Below, piece after piece: positions 44,771-55,601 of a stretch of 64,000 nucleotides of DNA. Position 1 is the first letter of the stretch; every line of letters begins with the position of its first letter. The stretch is from Phialocephala subalpina. Its lineage: Eukaryota > Ascomycota > Leotiomycetes > Helotiales > Mollisiaceae. A program made the translations under genes and the position numbers. The stretch is from NCBI GenBank assembly GCA_900073065.1, contig FJOG01000002.1, positions 3,422,408-3,486,407 on the forward strand. The letters are read 5' to 3'. Below the pieces are notes generated by a model that made no database searches, had not been told where the DNA came from, and was given only the letters and a program-made list of their open reading frames with translations.

Positions 44771-47432
44771 ATGGCAGCGGTTGTTTACGAAGGAGTCGGC
44801 GGCGGCGGAGAGCTTTTTCGGGGTATCAAGTTCTGTCTCATGCAGCGCATACCTACGAGGAACCGATGGAAGGATCTGGTTGTGGTACGTCTTGCGAGCT
44901 GTGAACGTGAAAGGATGCTGATGAAGATAGGCCAACGGCGGGGAAATAGTACCTCTTGAGAAGCAAGCCGACATTGTCATCGCAGATCATGCGCGAAAGG
45001 ACTCTCCCGAGGACTCTATATCCTGGACTTTTATAGAGAGCTCGATCAAGAAGGGTGACCTGGAAGATATCGAAAACCATCGCGCTGGACCCGCCACTCG
45101 AGTTGTACGACAAGTTGGATCGGCAGCACCCACAAGGCAGGGCAGGACGAAATTCACAGCTGAGGATGATCGCATACTCATGAAATGGTGTGCAAAGGCA
45201 GAACGGCAGGGAAAGTCTTTGAAGGGCAACGACTTATACCAAGATTTGGAGAAGATAGTAAGGTTACTGGTAGCCCAGAAGGAACAGTTATACTAACGCC
45301 TTGTTGTAGAATAATCGACACACATTTCAGTCGTGGAGGGATCGCTGGATCAAGTACGTCTCACTTTTACCTAGACCCAAAGTTGCCGAAGACGATGACA
45401 ACGAAGAGAATGTTGAGGCAAATGAGGAGCCAAGCCCCAGCCGCCGCCCTGTTGCGCGAGCGCATCCACCGTCATCAGTTCCACCTCCGACAACAAGACA
45501 AAGCATACCCAAATCTCGGGTAGCAACAAGCAGATCTCCAGCTGAACCTCCACAGAGCAATAGTGTCGGAAGCAGTCCGATACCCCTCTCGCCTGATGCC
45601 AATCCTTTTGTCCAGAAATCTGTAGGTGGAACTGTCTTTTCTGAAGAAGAGACCCAAGAACTGCTTGATGTTTATGATGAGGTTATCAACATCAGTCCAG
45701 ATCAGCAGATCGATGCATGGATAGCTTGGGCTACTAAAGTACGCTATGTCCACCCCTTTCAGGATGGTTCTCGCTAACCATATTGTAGTATCCTCGTCAT
45801 ACAGCTCAAGAATGGCGAAACTACTTTTTCGAATACATAGTGCCTAAAATTACCTCGAATATAACGCCAAAGTTGTCGGAGCCTCAAGCAAAGGCCCCCA
45901 CAACAGCACCCAAAGTAGCACCAGCAAAGGCCACTCATACGATTGAAACACTCCTAGGGCCGAGCTCGTCCAAGCCGGGGAAGGTAGAAGTTCTGGAAGT
46001 CAAGGATTCTCAAGGCTCGTCTGGACGCACTCTGGAGCCACCGAAGAAGGGAAGAAAAGCGGCGGATCCTTCGATGACGGATGAAGCGCTTTTCAGAAAA
46101 GAACTGTCTGAAACAGCTGCGCTCTGGGAGGAGACTATAGGAGAATTCAATCCTGACTTCAGTCCTGTGGTCTGTGGAAGAAGAATCTCACTTTTCAGGC
46201 TCTGGCAGGTCGTTGAGTCCGACGAATTTGGTGGGTGGGACGAAGTTAACGGCCTGCGATTATGGCCCAAAGTAGCGAGAAAGCTCAATTTCAACGACTA
46301 TAAGCACCCGGAAGCAGCCGCAAAACTCGAAGCCATCTTCATCTCCGCACTCCTTGTCGACCATGACGAAATCAAAAGAGAGGAATGGAAAGTAGAAGAC
46401 GACATGAGTCTGACAGAATCGCAAGAGATGGCCTTGATCAATGATCAGCTTCTCCAAACTGCAGATCATGAGAGGCAGAGTTCGGGAGATGTAGAAGAGC
46501 TAAAGGAAGAGGAAGAAGACGATGATCTCGATGGCCCACAATCTACACCCATTCGGCCATTGTCTTCGCCTTCGGGAAAGCGTAGTTTTGATACAAGCCG
46601 TCAAGACTCAACGTATAACAAACGCCAACGGATAGATAAGGGCAAGGGCGAAGAGCTGGAGATTCCATCGACACCTGAGGATGTCATCAACGGGAATCAG
46701 TTAATAAGGCCATCTTATCAACCTTCGCCTCTGTATTACACATCTGCTCAGCCAGAAGAAGCAGATGATGGAGACGATGAATCAGCATCTGAAGCACACT
46801 ATATCGACAATTTAGTTACCCATATCCGACCCCCGAACTTCCAACGAACGATACCATCAACGGCAGAACCTCGTCTCCCAACTCGAACACTTGAACCCGA
46901 GACGCAGGACTTTCACTTCCCTCCTGAGCAAGAGCAGGACATCTACGCAGCGGACGATCTGACTCCGTCTCCCGTTCAAAGTATCCCCAAGGCCCCTGAT
47001 CGAAGCAGAGGTAGTGACGTCGCGACACATGGCACGGTGCATTCGTCGAGCAAGAATGAAGACTCTACGCAGTCTCGGCCGAATTCTCAACCCGGCGAAG
47101 ATCTTTCAACATACATCGATGGATGGATTCAACTTGGCTATCCTCAAGATATTGTCATCGAAGCTTTAGAAGCAATGTCAATGGAGCGTCGCGGTGATGC
47201 TGGTCATGTTATGGAAGCACTTTTGGAAGGCCATGGCGTTCCCAAAGATTTAGGAGGTGTGTGGACGTGGTACGATGATGAGATTGTGTTAAAGGGGAGG
47301 AGTCATCCGGATTGGGGTAGAATCGTGACAAAGCATGGTATCCCACGCTGCAAGACAAGGAAACAATTCTTGAAGGATAAGAAGGAGGCTGAGGAGGCTG
47401 AGGGTGCGGATGACGGTGAAGCTAGGTCATAA
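44771..47432 (+). CDS. RAP1: RAP1 telomere-associated protein (TRF2-interacting Rap1), 837 aa, 4 exons
   Basis: Telomere-bound shelterin-type protein controlling telomere length and subtelomeric silencing. Exons 44771-44884, 44931-45257, 45310-45738 and 45789-47432 sum to 838 codons. The N-terminal BRCT spans residues ~5-90 (YEGVGGGGELFRGIKFCLMQ; ANGGEIVPLEKQADIVIADH). A Myb domain follows at ~115-165 (RTKFTAEDDRILMKWCAKAE; NRHTFQSWRDRWIKYV). A second Myb-like segment is at ~235-300 (VFSEEETQELLDVYDEVINI; RHTAQEWRNYFFEYIVPK). An ARID-like region lies at ~385-480 (CGRRISLFRLWQVVESDEFG; LWPKVARKLNFND). Acidic/proline linkers precede the C-terminal Rap1 fold at ~725-800 (YPQDIVIEALEAMSMERRGD; GHGVPKDLGGVWTWYDD). 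GTACGT in exon 3 is not used as a donor, because no acceptor follows in range. Confidence 0.93.
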
Positions 47433-48338
47433 TGACTTCGAGACACTCGATGATACGTTGCAAATATCGCAGATGCCTTTGCTCTCGCGCTTGCTTAAAT
47501 TTTAATAATGTTGGTAGATACCCAAGCTATGGAGCTTTTCTCTTTTGGAATCTGGCTGGTGCGGCACGGAGAGCCGCAGTTCTCGGGAACATTCCAAGGC
47601 TTCGAGCCGCCTTGAGAAATCATGGCTGGCATGAGCAATGATAGATCTAATTTATCAAGTGCAGCGTGAACGATAGCAAGATCAATGAAAAATCTGAACC
47701 TCACATGCTTGAAATGTTGAACAGAGCGCGATCTAATCGTAGCTCAATTGACTGCCCAGGTGGTTAACCTTAACGAGTTGAAAAGGGGCGGGTCACATGG
47801 GAATTACCCGAGTCGAGCTGAACGCGGCATCAACAACTTCTTTATGAACTCTGGACTCAGGCAAAAGTTTGAGGATATTGTTCAACTATTAACAACTATC
47901 GCTTCAGAGATATGTATTCCGTGAAATGTTCAATCCATTTTCGAAGCTGTTCAGCATGACAATAGGGAAAAGTTCATTCGCTACGCCACAGCTCGGTTTA
48001 AGGTTCTCTCGGAAAGGTGTGGCGCCGAACATTTTAGCATTCTAACGTTGATCAATCCACCTCGAAACCTGCAATAATCATGAGCTGATTTCTGCATCGA
48101 TATCAAGCAGATATCTGCCCATTCTCTCCTTACCCAACTGCCTCCATCGAATCACGAAATACACTCTCTATAATCATCCACGCGCATCTGTGGCGGTGTG
48201 ATTCAAAGCTACGCATTAACCGTTAGTGGACGCTACGTCAATTCGTCGGTCTCTCCACCGCCTCTACTCGAGACAAGACAAATTCGAGACAACTCATCGC
48301 GCGCCTACAGCGCAGTGCAACATATCTACACATTCACA
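47433..48338. other. Gap without a supported gene
   Basis: RAP1 3' flank and promoter of the flavoprotein-fusion gene. In-frame codons upstream of the chosen ATG (48198-48338) are serine-rich and look like 5' leader. Nothing else is seen. Confidence 0.3.
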
Positions 48339-50210
48339 ATGGCAGACCACGCACATTCCTTACGATCACGCTTCCTCCACAATCTGCCCAAAACGTGTTC
48401 TTCCTCCTCAATCACAGACATGCGGGTTAACGAATCTCAGAAGCTCCGAGTCCTGGTGGCGTCGAATGGATCTAAAGATGTAGCGAAAGCTCTTGCGCTC
48501 GTTGTACGATTATCGAAGAATCCGAAGATTGAGACGAGGGCGATAGTTGATGAGGAGATATGGCCGGCCCATAGGCTGAGCCAGGAGACGTTTGCGTTGC
48601 AGAATAAATGCTTCAGGCCGACGAGAGAGACGGACGAGGTGCCGAAGAGTATTGAACGATGTCAGGTCCAGTTCTTTAAGCAGCAGGCATATGAGTTATG
48701 TGACTGGGCGGATATGCTGGTCCTGGCACCGATTGACGCGGATACTTTTGCGAAGATGCTACATGGGGTTACAGACTGTCTGTTACTGGATATACTGCGA
48801 GGATGGGACGTGTCGAAGAAGATATTACTGGTTCCAGGAATGACGACTGCTATGTGGGAGAATCCTATGACAAAGAAGCAGCTGAGCAAGGTGCGGAGGA
48901 AGTGGCAATGGGTTCGAGTTATGCAACCGATATTATGGCACTACGACGAGAAGGGACCAGAGAAGGTGCTTATGGCTTGGGATGGGTTCAACGAGCTGGT
49001 GGACGTGATCAAGAACCAGGCGGAGCTTATGTCGATTGGGCACGATGTGGATGTTGCTACTGCTGGAGCGGCGACAATGGCGCGGTATAATATGAAGACC
49101 GACGCGCTTCTCCCTCCAGAGCTCTGGACTCTGATCTTTGAGCGTGTTGGGGACTGGGAGATTGCGAAGGCGCTGAATGTCTATACTAATCTTCCAGTGC
49201 CATCAGAGTGGCAGGACCGACCAAACGAGCCCAAAGACGAATTACATTCATTTATGCGGTCACTGGAATGGACAATGCTCACAGAATCGACGGACAAGAT
49301 TATCGACAAGCTGAAAGGAGCACCAGAAAACATGAGGTTTCTGTCGAGTCTCTGTGTGAAGCTAGTCATCAAGTTCTGCCTCATCGACCTCCTCAACCAC
49401 CTCGAGATCAATTTCAGGGACGTCTTCTGGTCTTCCTTCGGGCAGAAACTCCTCCCCATAAAAGCCTCAGCTGTATACGGACGAACAGAAATCCTCGAAT
49501 GGTGGCGTACATCACCAACCTTCCTCTCAAAAGACTACACCGCCGAAGCCATTGACGGCGCTTCGAAATCAGGCTTCGTTCACGTCCTAGACTGGTGGCG
49601 TCGTTCCGGTCTCCCACTCAAGTACACCGAGTGTGCCCTCGAGCAAGCATCGTCGAAGGGCCACATCATCGTCCTAGAATGGTGGAAGCAGGCAAGCTAT
49701 GCTCATGGTGCCTCAGCAACAACCGCCGAAAGAGACGGAACCACCACTCCTCCTGAAGTCCAACCCGCGCTCCGCCTCAAACCAGGAAAATCCCTCCTAG
49801 CAGCCGCGCAAAATAACCAAGCTCTCGTTCTCCGCTGGTGGGATAACTCAGGAATCCCAGTATCATACTCCGAATCTGTCGCCAAAATCGCCTCAGCTCA
49901 CGGACATGTCGAAGTCCTTGACGCATGGCGAGAACTCAAAGGCGAGAAGATGCAATTTGATAACAAAGTCCTTGTAGAGCCGACGAAGAATGGACATGTG
50001 AATGTTTTGGAATGGTGGAAAGAGTTTAGCAGGGGCGTGGAGGGGAGGACGGGACCGAAGGTTGAGTATAAGACTTGTGATATTGAAGAGGCTCTTGAGG
50101 ATAGTATTGGGAGTGAGGGGACGGCGTTTGAGGTTAAGAGGTGGTGGGCGCAGAATGGGTTGAATTTGGGGGTGGGGGTTAGTGAGTGGACTAAGATCAA
50201 AGTCCTGTGA
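48339..50210 (+). CDS. Flavoprotein (HFCD/PPCDC-like) fused to F-box-like segment and ankyrin-like WW repeats, 623 aa
   Basis: Single exon. Residues ~35-205 form an HFCD-type flavoprotein domain: LRVLVASNGSKDVAKALALV, DWADMLVLAPIDADTFAKML (with HGVTDCLLLDILRG) and KKILLVPGMTTAMWENPMTK. In decarboxylases the FMN-site residues are a His before ExxxWAD and Asn in PAMN. Here these positions read Ala (QAYELCDWAD) and Thr (PGMTTAMW), so catalysis is doubtful. Near residue 255 LLPPELWTLIFERVGDWEIA resembles an F-box. From ~370 to 600 repeats of about 33 residues carry an EWW/DWW signature: TEILEWWRTS, VHVLDWWRRSG, IIVLEWWKQAS, ALVLRWWDNSG and VNVLEWWKEF, ankyrin-like in spacing. ATG 48339 was preferred because it follows an A-rich leader. 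Possibly a Hal3-like regulatory adaptor; partners unknown. Confidence 0.8.
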   Translation: MADHAHSLRSRFLHNLPKTCSSSSITDMRVNESQKLRVLVASNGSKDVAKALALVVRLSKNPKIETRAIVDEEIWPAHRLSQETFALQNKCFRPTRETDEVPKSIERCQVQFFKQQAYELCDWADMLVLAPIDADTFAKMLHGVTDCLLLDILRGWDVSKKILLVPGMTTAMWENPMTKKQLSKVRRKWQWVRVMQPILWHYDEKGPEKVLMAWDGFNELVDVIKNQAELMSIGHDVDVATAGAATMARYNMKTDALLPPELWTLIFERVGDWEIAKALNVYTNLPVPSEWQDRPNEPKDELHSFMRSLEWTMLTESTDKIIDKLKGAPENMRFLSSLCVKLVIKFCLIDLLNHLEINFRDVFWSSFGQKLLPIKASAVYGRTEILEWWRTSPTFLSKDYTAEAIDGASKSGFVHVLDWWRRSGLPLKYTECALEQASSKGHIIVLEWWKQASYAHGASATTAERDGTTTPPEVQPALRLKPGKSLLAAAQNNQALVLRWWDNSGIPVSYSESVAKIASAHGHVEVLDAWRELKGEKMQFDNKVLVEPTKNGHVNVLEWWKEFSRGVEGRTGPKVEYKTCDIEEALEDSIGSEGTAFEVKRWWAQNGLNLGVGVSEWTKIKVL

Positions 50211-50237
50211 TTCAGGACTTGTAAGATCCAGCACAAA

Positions 50238-50528
50238 TTAAGACTGGGCACAGAAGGAAGAAATTTGATCTTCAGATTGGTTATTGCGAATTAGCGTGGC
50301 GTTTGGAGCATATACTTTGGATGGTAGTCCATGTAGCAACATGATCTCGAGATCTTGTATCAAGACGGAACCGCTTTCTCCAGTATTGAACTCCCCTCCC
50401 CGTATTATTCGTGAACTTTCAATAATCGTTTTTGGAAGAGCGAAAGCTAGCCCAGATTCACTGACGTGGTGAAGTACTTTTATCATTTCTGTTGCGTATT
50501 GACAGATCCTGGTGGATATTTGGGACAT
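50238..50528 (-). CDS. Hypothetical 96-aa ORF
   Basis: A minus-strand frame just beyond the fusion gene's stop codon, with balanced composition (MSQISTRICQYATEMIKVLH; ESSRIIRGGEFNTGESGSVL; IMLLHGLPSKVYAPNATLI). No signal peptide, helix or domain is recognised. It may be real or chance. Tail-to-tail with the upstream gene. Confidence 0.25.
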   Translation of the reverse strand: MSQISTRICQYATEMIKVLHHVSESGLAFALPKTIIESSRIIRGGEFNTGESGSVLIQDLEIMLLHGLPSKVYAPNATLIRNNQSEDQISSFCAQS

Positions 50529-51911
50529 TGGTCTTTAGAAACATCTTTGTTGCACGTCTACAGATTTGAGGGCATTCTGGGTTTGAATGCCCTTTAAAAA
50601 ATTCCCTTTTTGCCGTGGTAAGCTTAGGAGCGGAATCCGCATAAGTGGTTGCGGAGTGGGGCGGAACCTTTCATTTCTATCCCTATAGGAATCGAAATGA
50701 ATTTGCGGATGCTAGAACTGAGAGACGGAAGGCAACTAATTCGATCTTCAAGCGGTATAAAAGAAGCTAGGTGCCGTGAGGTAGAGCGGAAGGTGGGGCG
50801 GGGCGGAAGGAGTGGAAGAGGTCACGCGAGCGAGGCTACTGTAAAGAGCCGAGGCTTGTTTCGCCTGCACCTTCGTTTCGGAACCTGTCCTTTCCTTCCT
50901 TCACCGATCCTCACCACCAACAATCATCATCTTTCTGATGGAAACGCCAAACAGTATATTGAGAACATTGTTTACCACCGTCAGTCATATTCTCCATGAT
51001 GGTCTCTTCCCAAGGCCTCGACCTCGCATCAAAGTTTGAACGGAAGACCGCATCAACGCAATTTAACCTCACCACTCGCCCAAGTGGAGCACTATATTCA
51101 ATGCAATGACCTCTTCAAGCTTTGAAAGCTTACAGACGCAGCGTTTGGTATGACAGGCAACAGAGCAAGGCACATCCTTCGTCTTGCTCGGACAAGGACA
51201 AGCCCACGCGAAAAGCCAATGACCCGACGAATAATGCTTGAACAGCAACTCAACTCTTAAGTCGGTCGGCGCTACGGTCTTGGATAAATACGTCGTACCA
51301 AATATCGGTATCACGGAACGAAATTTCTTTTGTCCGCAAGTTTGTTACGGAAGTTCCTCTCCGAGAATACATTAAAATTGTTTCAAAACGGTCACCCCTC
51401 GATTAAAATGGAGGAGTGATCGGTTACTCCCGATTTCGCCTACAGCAACCCTTGTTCTTGCAGCCATCCATGCCTTACCCCAGATCTTCCCCCAATCATC
51501 ACCACAAGCCGGAGTCACGGCATTGGATCCCTTGTTCATGCTTGTTTTCTGTCCAGGAGCCGAGAAAGAAAGGGGCTAGGAGATCCTGGGTCCGTTCCTT
51601 GCAGTGCAAGATCTGCGCCGAGGTAGCTACGATGGTGGGGAAGCTACCATCTTCCTCTGTTCGTGGCTTTGGGGTTGGGCTGGATGTGCGGCGGTCCTGC
51701 GGCCCGTGATGAGGTGGTGAAGTGTCATCCGCCAGGTCATGTCATGAGGATATTAAGGACTGAAGTCAATCTTCTTCCTGGCGGGTACCGACTCTAGCTC
51801 GAGTCTATGGGCATGTATATAGCCGTTGCCGGGCTTTGACTTTGGTTTTCTTTTCTCTTGGTCACCGCTTCTACTTCTTGTATATATTTCATGAATTTTT
51901 CTTTCCACAAA
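50529..51911. other. 1.4 kb gap upstream of the cellulase
   Basis: No supported gene. The last few hundred bases should hold the cellulase promoter. C/T-rich 51840-51900 gives a long leader before the ATG. Candidate carbon-control elements would need a motif search; none are claimed. Confidence 0.3.
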
Positions 51912-53498
51912 ATGAAGACCTGTTCTGCATTTTCTGTTTTGTTCGCCAGTGTGGTGTCGGCTCAGTCTGGAGCTTGGGGCCAATGTGAGTACAATTCAGG
52001 CCATGGTAAGAAACACAAGCAAGATGCTGATGTAGAAAAGGCGGTGGTACTGGATGGACAGGCGCTACGACATGTGTTTCAGGCTATACATGCACATATT
52101 CGAATGCATACTACTCACAATGCCTTCCTGGATCAGCTGCTAGTAGCTCTTCAACAGCCACCACCCTCGTCACCTCGACCAAAGCAGCCACCTCCTCCAC
52201 AACCAAGGTCTCTTCAACAACATCTTCACCGGCATCTGCTACCAGCTCCTCAACAGGCAAGGTTCAGTTTGGTAAGGCCTTCATACACAGATCTTAGAGA
52301 CTCCCAGCTAACTTGACTTTCAAGCTGGTGTCAACATTGCTGGATTCGATTTCGGCTGCACGACAGACGGTACTTGCGTCATCACAGGCACCACAGGACC
52401 ATACCCTCCTCTTGGAGGAACTTACCCTGATGGACCAGGTCAAATGAGTCATTTCGTCAAAGACGACAATCTGAACATCTTCCGCTTGCCAGTCGGCTGG
52501 CAATTCCTGGTCAACGGTGTGCTTGGAGGGACATTGGACGCGACGAACCTGGCGTCGTATGACACCTTGGTTCAGGCTTGCTTGGCTACTGGTGCTTATT
52601 GTATTATTGATGTGAGTAGCCCACTCCTATGGACTGCTTTGAATCAGTGCTGATCTTGTCTAGATCCACAACTGTAAGAATACTTCTGCTCAACTGTGAG
52701 GAAGGCACTAATGAGTTCTACAGATGCTCGATGGAACGGAGGTATCATCGGCCAAGGAGGACCAACAAATGACCAATTCGCTAACCTTTGGTCTCAACTC
52801 GCCACCAAATACGCCAGTCAATCCAAGATTCTCTTCGGCGTCATGAACGAGCCTCATGACCGTAAGTCCATCCCCTTCTCTTCTCCTTTCCCATCACCCC
52901 CAGCTCACAAGCCTAGTAACCGTCACAACATGGGCAGCCTCCGTCCAAGCCGCCGTAACAGCAATCCGCAACGCAGGCGCCACATCGCAACTCATCCTCA
53001 TGCCTGGAACCCAATACACCAGCGCCGGCGCATTTATCTCGACCGGCTCAGCAGCAGCTCTTCTCGGCGTCACGAACCCTGACGGAAGCACCACTGGTCT
53101 AATCTTCGATGTCCATAAGTACCTGGATTCGGATAATAGTGGTAGTGGAGCAGATTGTGTGACGAATAATATTGCGGATGCGTTCCAACCGCTTGCGACA
53201 TGGTTGAATAGTGTGGGACGCCAGGCGATTTTGACGGAGACCGGGGGACCGAATACGAGTAATTGTGCTACGTATTTGTGTCAAGAGATTGCATTTTTGA
53301 AGTGAGTTCTGATTTCGGGAAGAGAGGGGAGGGCAAGAGCTAACGTGAGATAGTGCCAATTCGAATGTGTACATCGGATACGTTGGATGGGCTGCTGGTA
53401 GCTTCTCCGCGAGCACGTATGCGTTGACGGAGACACCAACGGACAACAATGGGGTTTGGACTGATCAGTCGTTGGTCTCGTCTTGCATCAAGAGGTAA
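51912..53498 (+). CDS. Secreted GH5 endo-beta-1,4-glucanase with N-terminal CBM1, 422 aa, 7 exons
   Basis: Cuts cellulose chains internally. Exons 51912-51984, 52041-52271, 52325-52611, 52664-52673, 52724-52861, 52917-53301 and 53354-53498 sum to 423 codons. The fourth exon is only 10 nt (ATCCACAACT, encoding IHN plus one base) and is needed to read IIDIHNYARWNGG. The signal peptide is [21 protein letters not shown]1 follows ([28 protein letters not shown]), then a Ser/Thr linker and the GH5 domain: [21 protein letters not shown], and the acid/base Glu in FGVMNEPHD. The nucleophile Glu lies in [13 protein letters not shown]. It ends [12 protein letters not shown]...SSCIKR. It resembles Trichoderma EGII/Cel5A in layout. 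Confidence 0.95.
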
Positions 53499-53924
53499 AT
53501 CAGTTGCTGATTGGTGCTGTGGAAGAGCCGCGTTTTGGGAAGGCAAGACTGTTTGGTTCTCTTGTATTCGATTGGGGAGGCTCCAAAATATACGACACAA
53601 AAGTCTATTTCGGTAATTGTTCCTCGATCCTGATCTGCCCTTTCAAGCTGTGTCTTCTTTCTGTTGGATTAGACACCTCCTTAAAAAGGTATACATTCGT
53701 GTACCCACCCATCCAGTGATGACCTCTTACCAAGTATGAGCTCTTGCTTTGACAAATTCTCAATGTTGTATCTCAATCCGTGTTACGATGTTTGCGAGCG
53801 CGCCACTTTAAAATCTAATTACTGTTCATTTCAAGGGACGCAAGAACGTTGTATACATTATTACTTATTACAATCAAGTCTGAGCGAGGTGTGGTCGACG
53901 TCACAATCCAAGGGAAATCGTCTC
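53499..53924. other. Convergent 3' region between cellulase and monooxygenase
   Basis: 426 bp between two stop codons of facing genes; AT-moderate, with no ORF of note. Should contain both polyadenylation regions. Confidence 0.4.
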
Positions 53925-55601
53925 CTATCTACACAGAATCTTCTCCACAACGTCTTGTAACCTCTTCCTCAAATCACCTTCCTGATCCTTTACTCTCCAC
54001 GCCACAAACCCGTCCGGTCTCACAAGCAAAGCTCCTTGAGACGAGACACCAGCGATAGTATCCCACTGCTTCTTCGGATCCGACAACTCACTCGTCGGTC
54101 CAACACGATACGCCTCCAGATTCAAATCCAGCTTCTCCGCAACTTCAGCAGCAGCTTGACACCACCCTTTACCCTCCGATCCAGCAAGCAACACAGATTT
54201 CGTCCCAAACAGATCCAAGGTGGAAATCTGTCGTCCCACATGCTGGACCCAAAGATGCGGGACTCTCGTCCCAGGTCTACCATTGAATCCCATGATCAAC
54301 GAAGGGATCGTCCAAGGCACATTCCACCACCACGTCCATCTCGACTCCCCCTCTTCATTGATGATCGCTTGAGAGTTTGTGTACCGATACCCGAAACCTG
54401 CATACATAGGAATCCTCATCGCTACACTTATCAAAAACGCCCACTTCCCCCGATTAACAGCTTCAGGCAATCCATACGCATCCGCCAACTCGCCGGACTC
54501 TTTCGCCACAAATCGTCCTACAGGTAATCGCTCCTGTTCATACGTCTCTAGCAATTTCTCGCTCGCTGTACCTTTGAACACTTGAGCCAGTTTCCAAGAA
54601 AGATCAAAGACGTCTGCGATTCCGGTCGTGGCGCCTTGTCCTCCATAGGGAGTTGTTTGATGTGCAGCATCTCCCGCCAAAAAGATCCTCCCGTCTCGAA
54701 ATTTCTCAGCACAGATATCAGCCGGTGTCCAAGGAAGTATACTCTTAACCGCAATCTTCAAATCCGGTATACCGATCGCGGTTTTGAGGAGTTCTTCGCA
54801 TCGTTCTGGTGTGTAGGATGAGGCATTTTCTTGTAAGGGATCGTAGGAGAGGTGGAACACCCAGGTTGATTTGTTGTCGATTGCTGTTAGGAGGCCGAGG
54901 AGGGGGACTTCGGGGCGGGAGATGGTGCAGAAACTTATCTCTCGTCCACGGACGAGGGATGATAGGTCGGCGTGGAAGAGGATGTTGAGGAGATGTCCTA
55001 AAGCTCCTTTGCCTGTTGTTCCGATTCCGAGTTGTTTTCGGATCGGACTCCCTGCTCCATCGGCGGCGATGAGATATTCTGCTCTGACAGTGGAAATTGT
55101 ATCTTTGTCTTGATTTCTCAACGTGACAGTAACGCCCCTCTCATCTTGCTCAACTCCTTCACAAAGAGTGTTGTACCGCAATTCGCCTCCTCGTTCACGT
55201 GCGGCTTTGACAAGAACAGGCTCCATGCAATCCTGTGTACATCTACACCCCTTCGTAGGACTCACTCCTCTAGCCAAGAAAGCAAGCGGCATCTCCCCCC
55301 TTCCCTCCTTGCTCTCTTTTCTCTTTCTCGGCTCCATGATGGAAATAAAAGAAGTTCCTTTGCAAATCCCCATGCTGGGAGCAAGATCAGCGCCAGCTTC
55401 TCGGACGAGTTCATCGACTCCGATGGTGCGGAAGATCTCCATAGCGCGAGTGTTGAGACCGCGGGCTCGGGGATGAATTGAGGTTGTGGGGTGGCGCTCG
55501 ATGAGGAGGTGGGGGATGGAGTGGGAGGAGAGGAAGAGAGAGGCGGAGAGGCCGACTATGCCGCCGCCGATTATTATTACTTGGTAGTTATTTTCTAACA
55601 T
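53925..55601 (-). CDS. FAD-dependent aromatic hydroxylase (PheA/TfdB-type monooxygenase), 558 aa
   Basis: NAD(P)H- and O2-dependent hydroxylation of phenolic substrates. Single exon. The ADP-binding fold is at the N-terminus (YQVIIIGGGIVGLSASLFLS). The second FAD contact DG motif is seen in AEYLIAADGAGSPIRKQLGI, and the GD motif in GRIFLAGDAAHQTTPYGGQG, followed by GIADVFDLSWKLAQV. A C-terminal thioredoxin-like region (LDLFGTKSVLLAGSEGKGW; GALLVRPDGFVAWRV) is typical of the phenol-hydroxylase class. The ATG at 55601 (MLENNY) starts eight residues before the Rossmann motif, so the upstream in-frame extension to 55745 is rejected. Substrate unknown; catabolism of plant phenolics or a secondary-metabolite step are both possible. 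Confidence 0.92.
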   Translation of the reverse strand: MLENNYQVIIIGGGIVGLSASLFLSSHSIPHLLIERHPTTSIHPRARGLNTRAMEIFRTIGVDELVREAGADLAPSMGICKGTSFISIMEPRKRKESKEGRGEMPLAFLARGVSPTKGCRCTQDCMEPVLVKAARERGGELRYNTLCEGVEQDERGVTVTLRNQDKDTISTVRAEYLIAADGAGSPIRKQLGIGTTGKGALGHLLNILFHADLSSLVRGREISFCTISRPEVPLLGLLTAIDNKSTWVFHLSYDPLQENASSYTPERCEELLKTAIGIPDLKIAVKSILPWTPADICAEKFRDGRIFLAGDAAHQTTPYGGQGATTGIADVFDLSWKLAQVFKGTASEKLLETYEQERLPVGRFVAKESGELADAYGLPEAVNRGKWAFLISVAMRIPMYAGFGYRYTNSQAIINEEGESRWTWWWNVPWTIPSLIMGFNGRPGTRVPHLWVQHVGRQISTLDLFGTKSVLLAGSEGKGWCQAAAEVAEKLDLNLEAYRVGPTSELSDPKKQWDTIAGVSSQGALLVRPDGFVAWRVKDQEGDLRKRLQDVVEKILCR

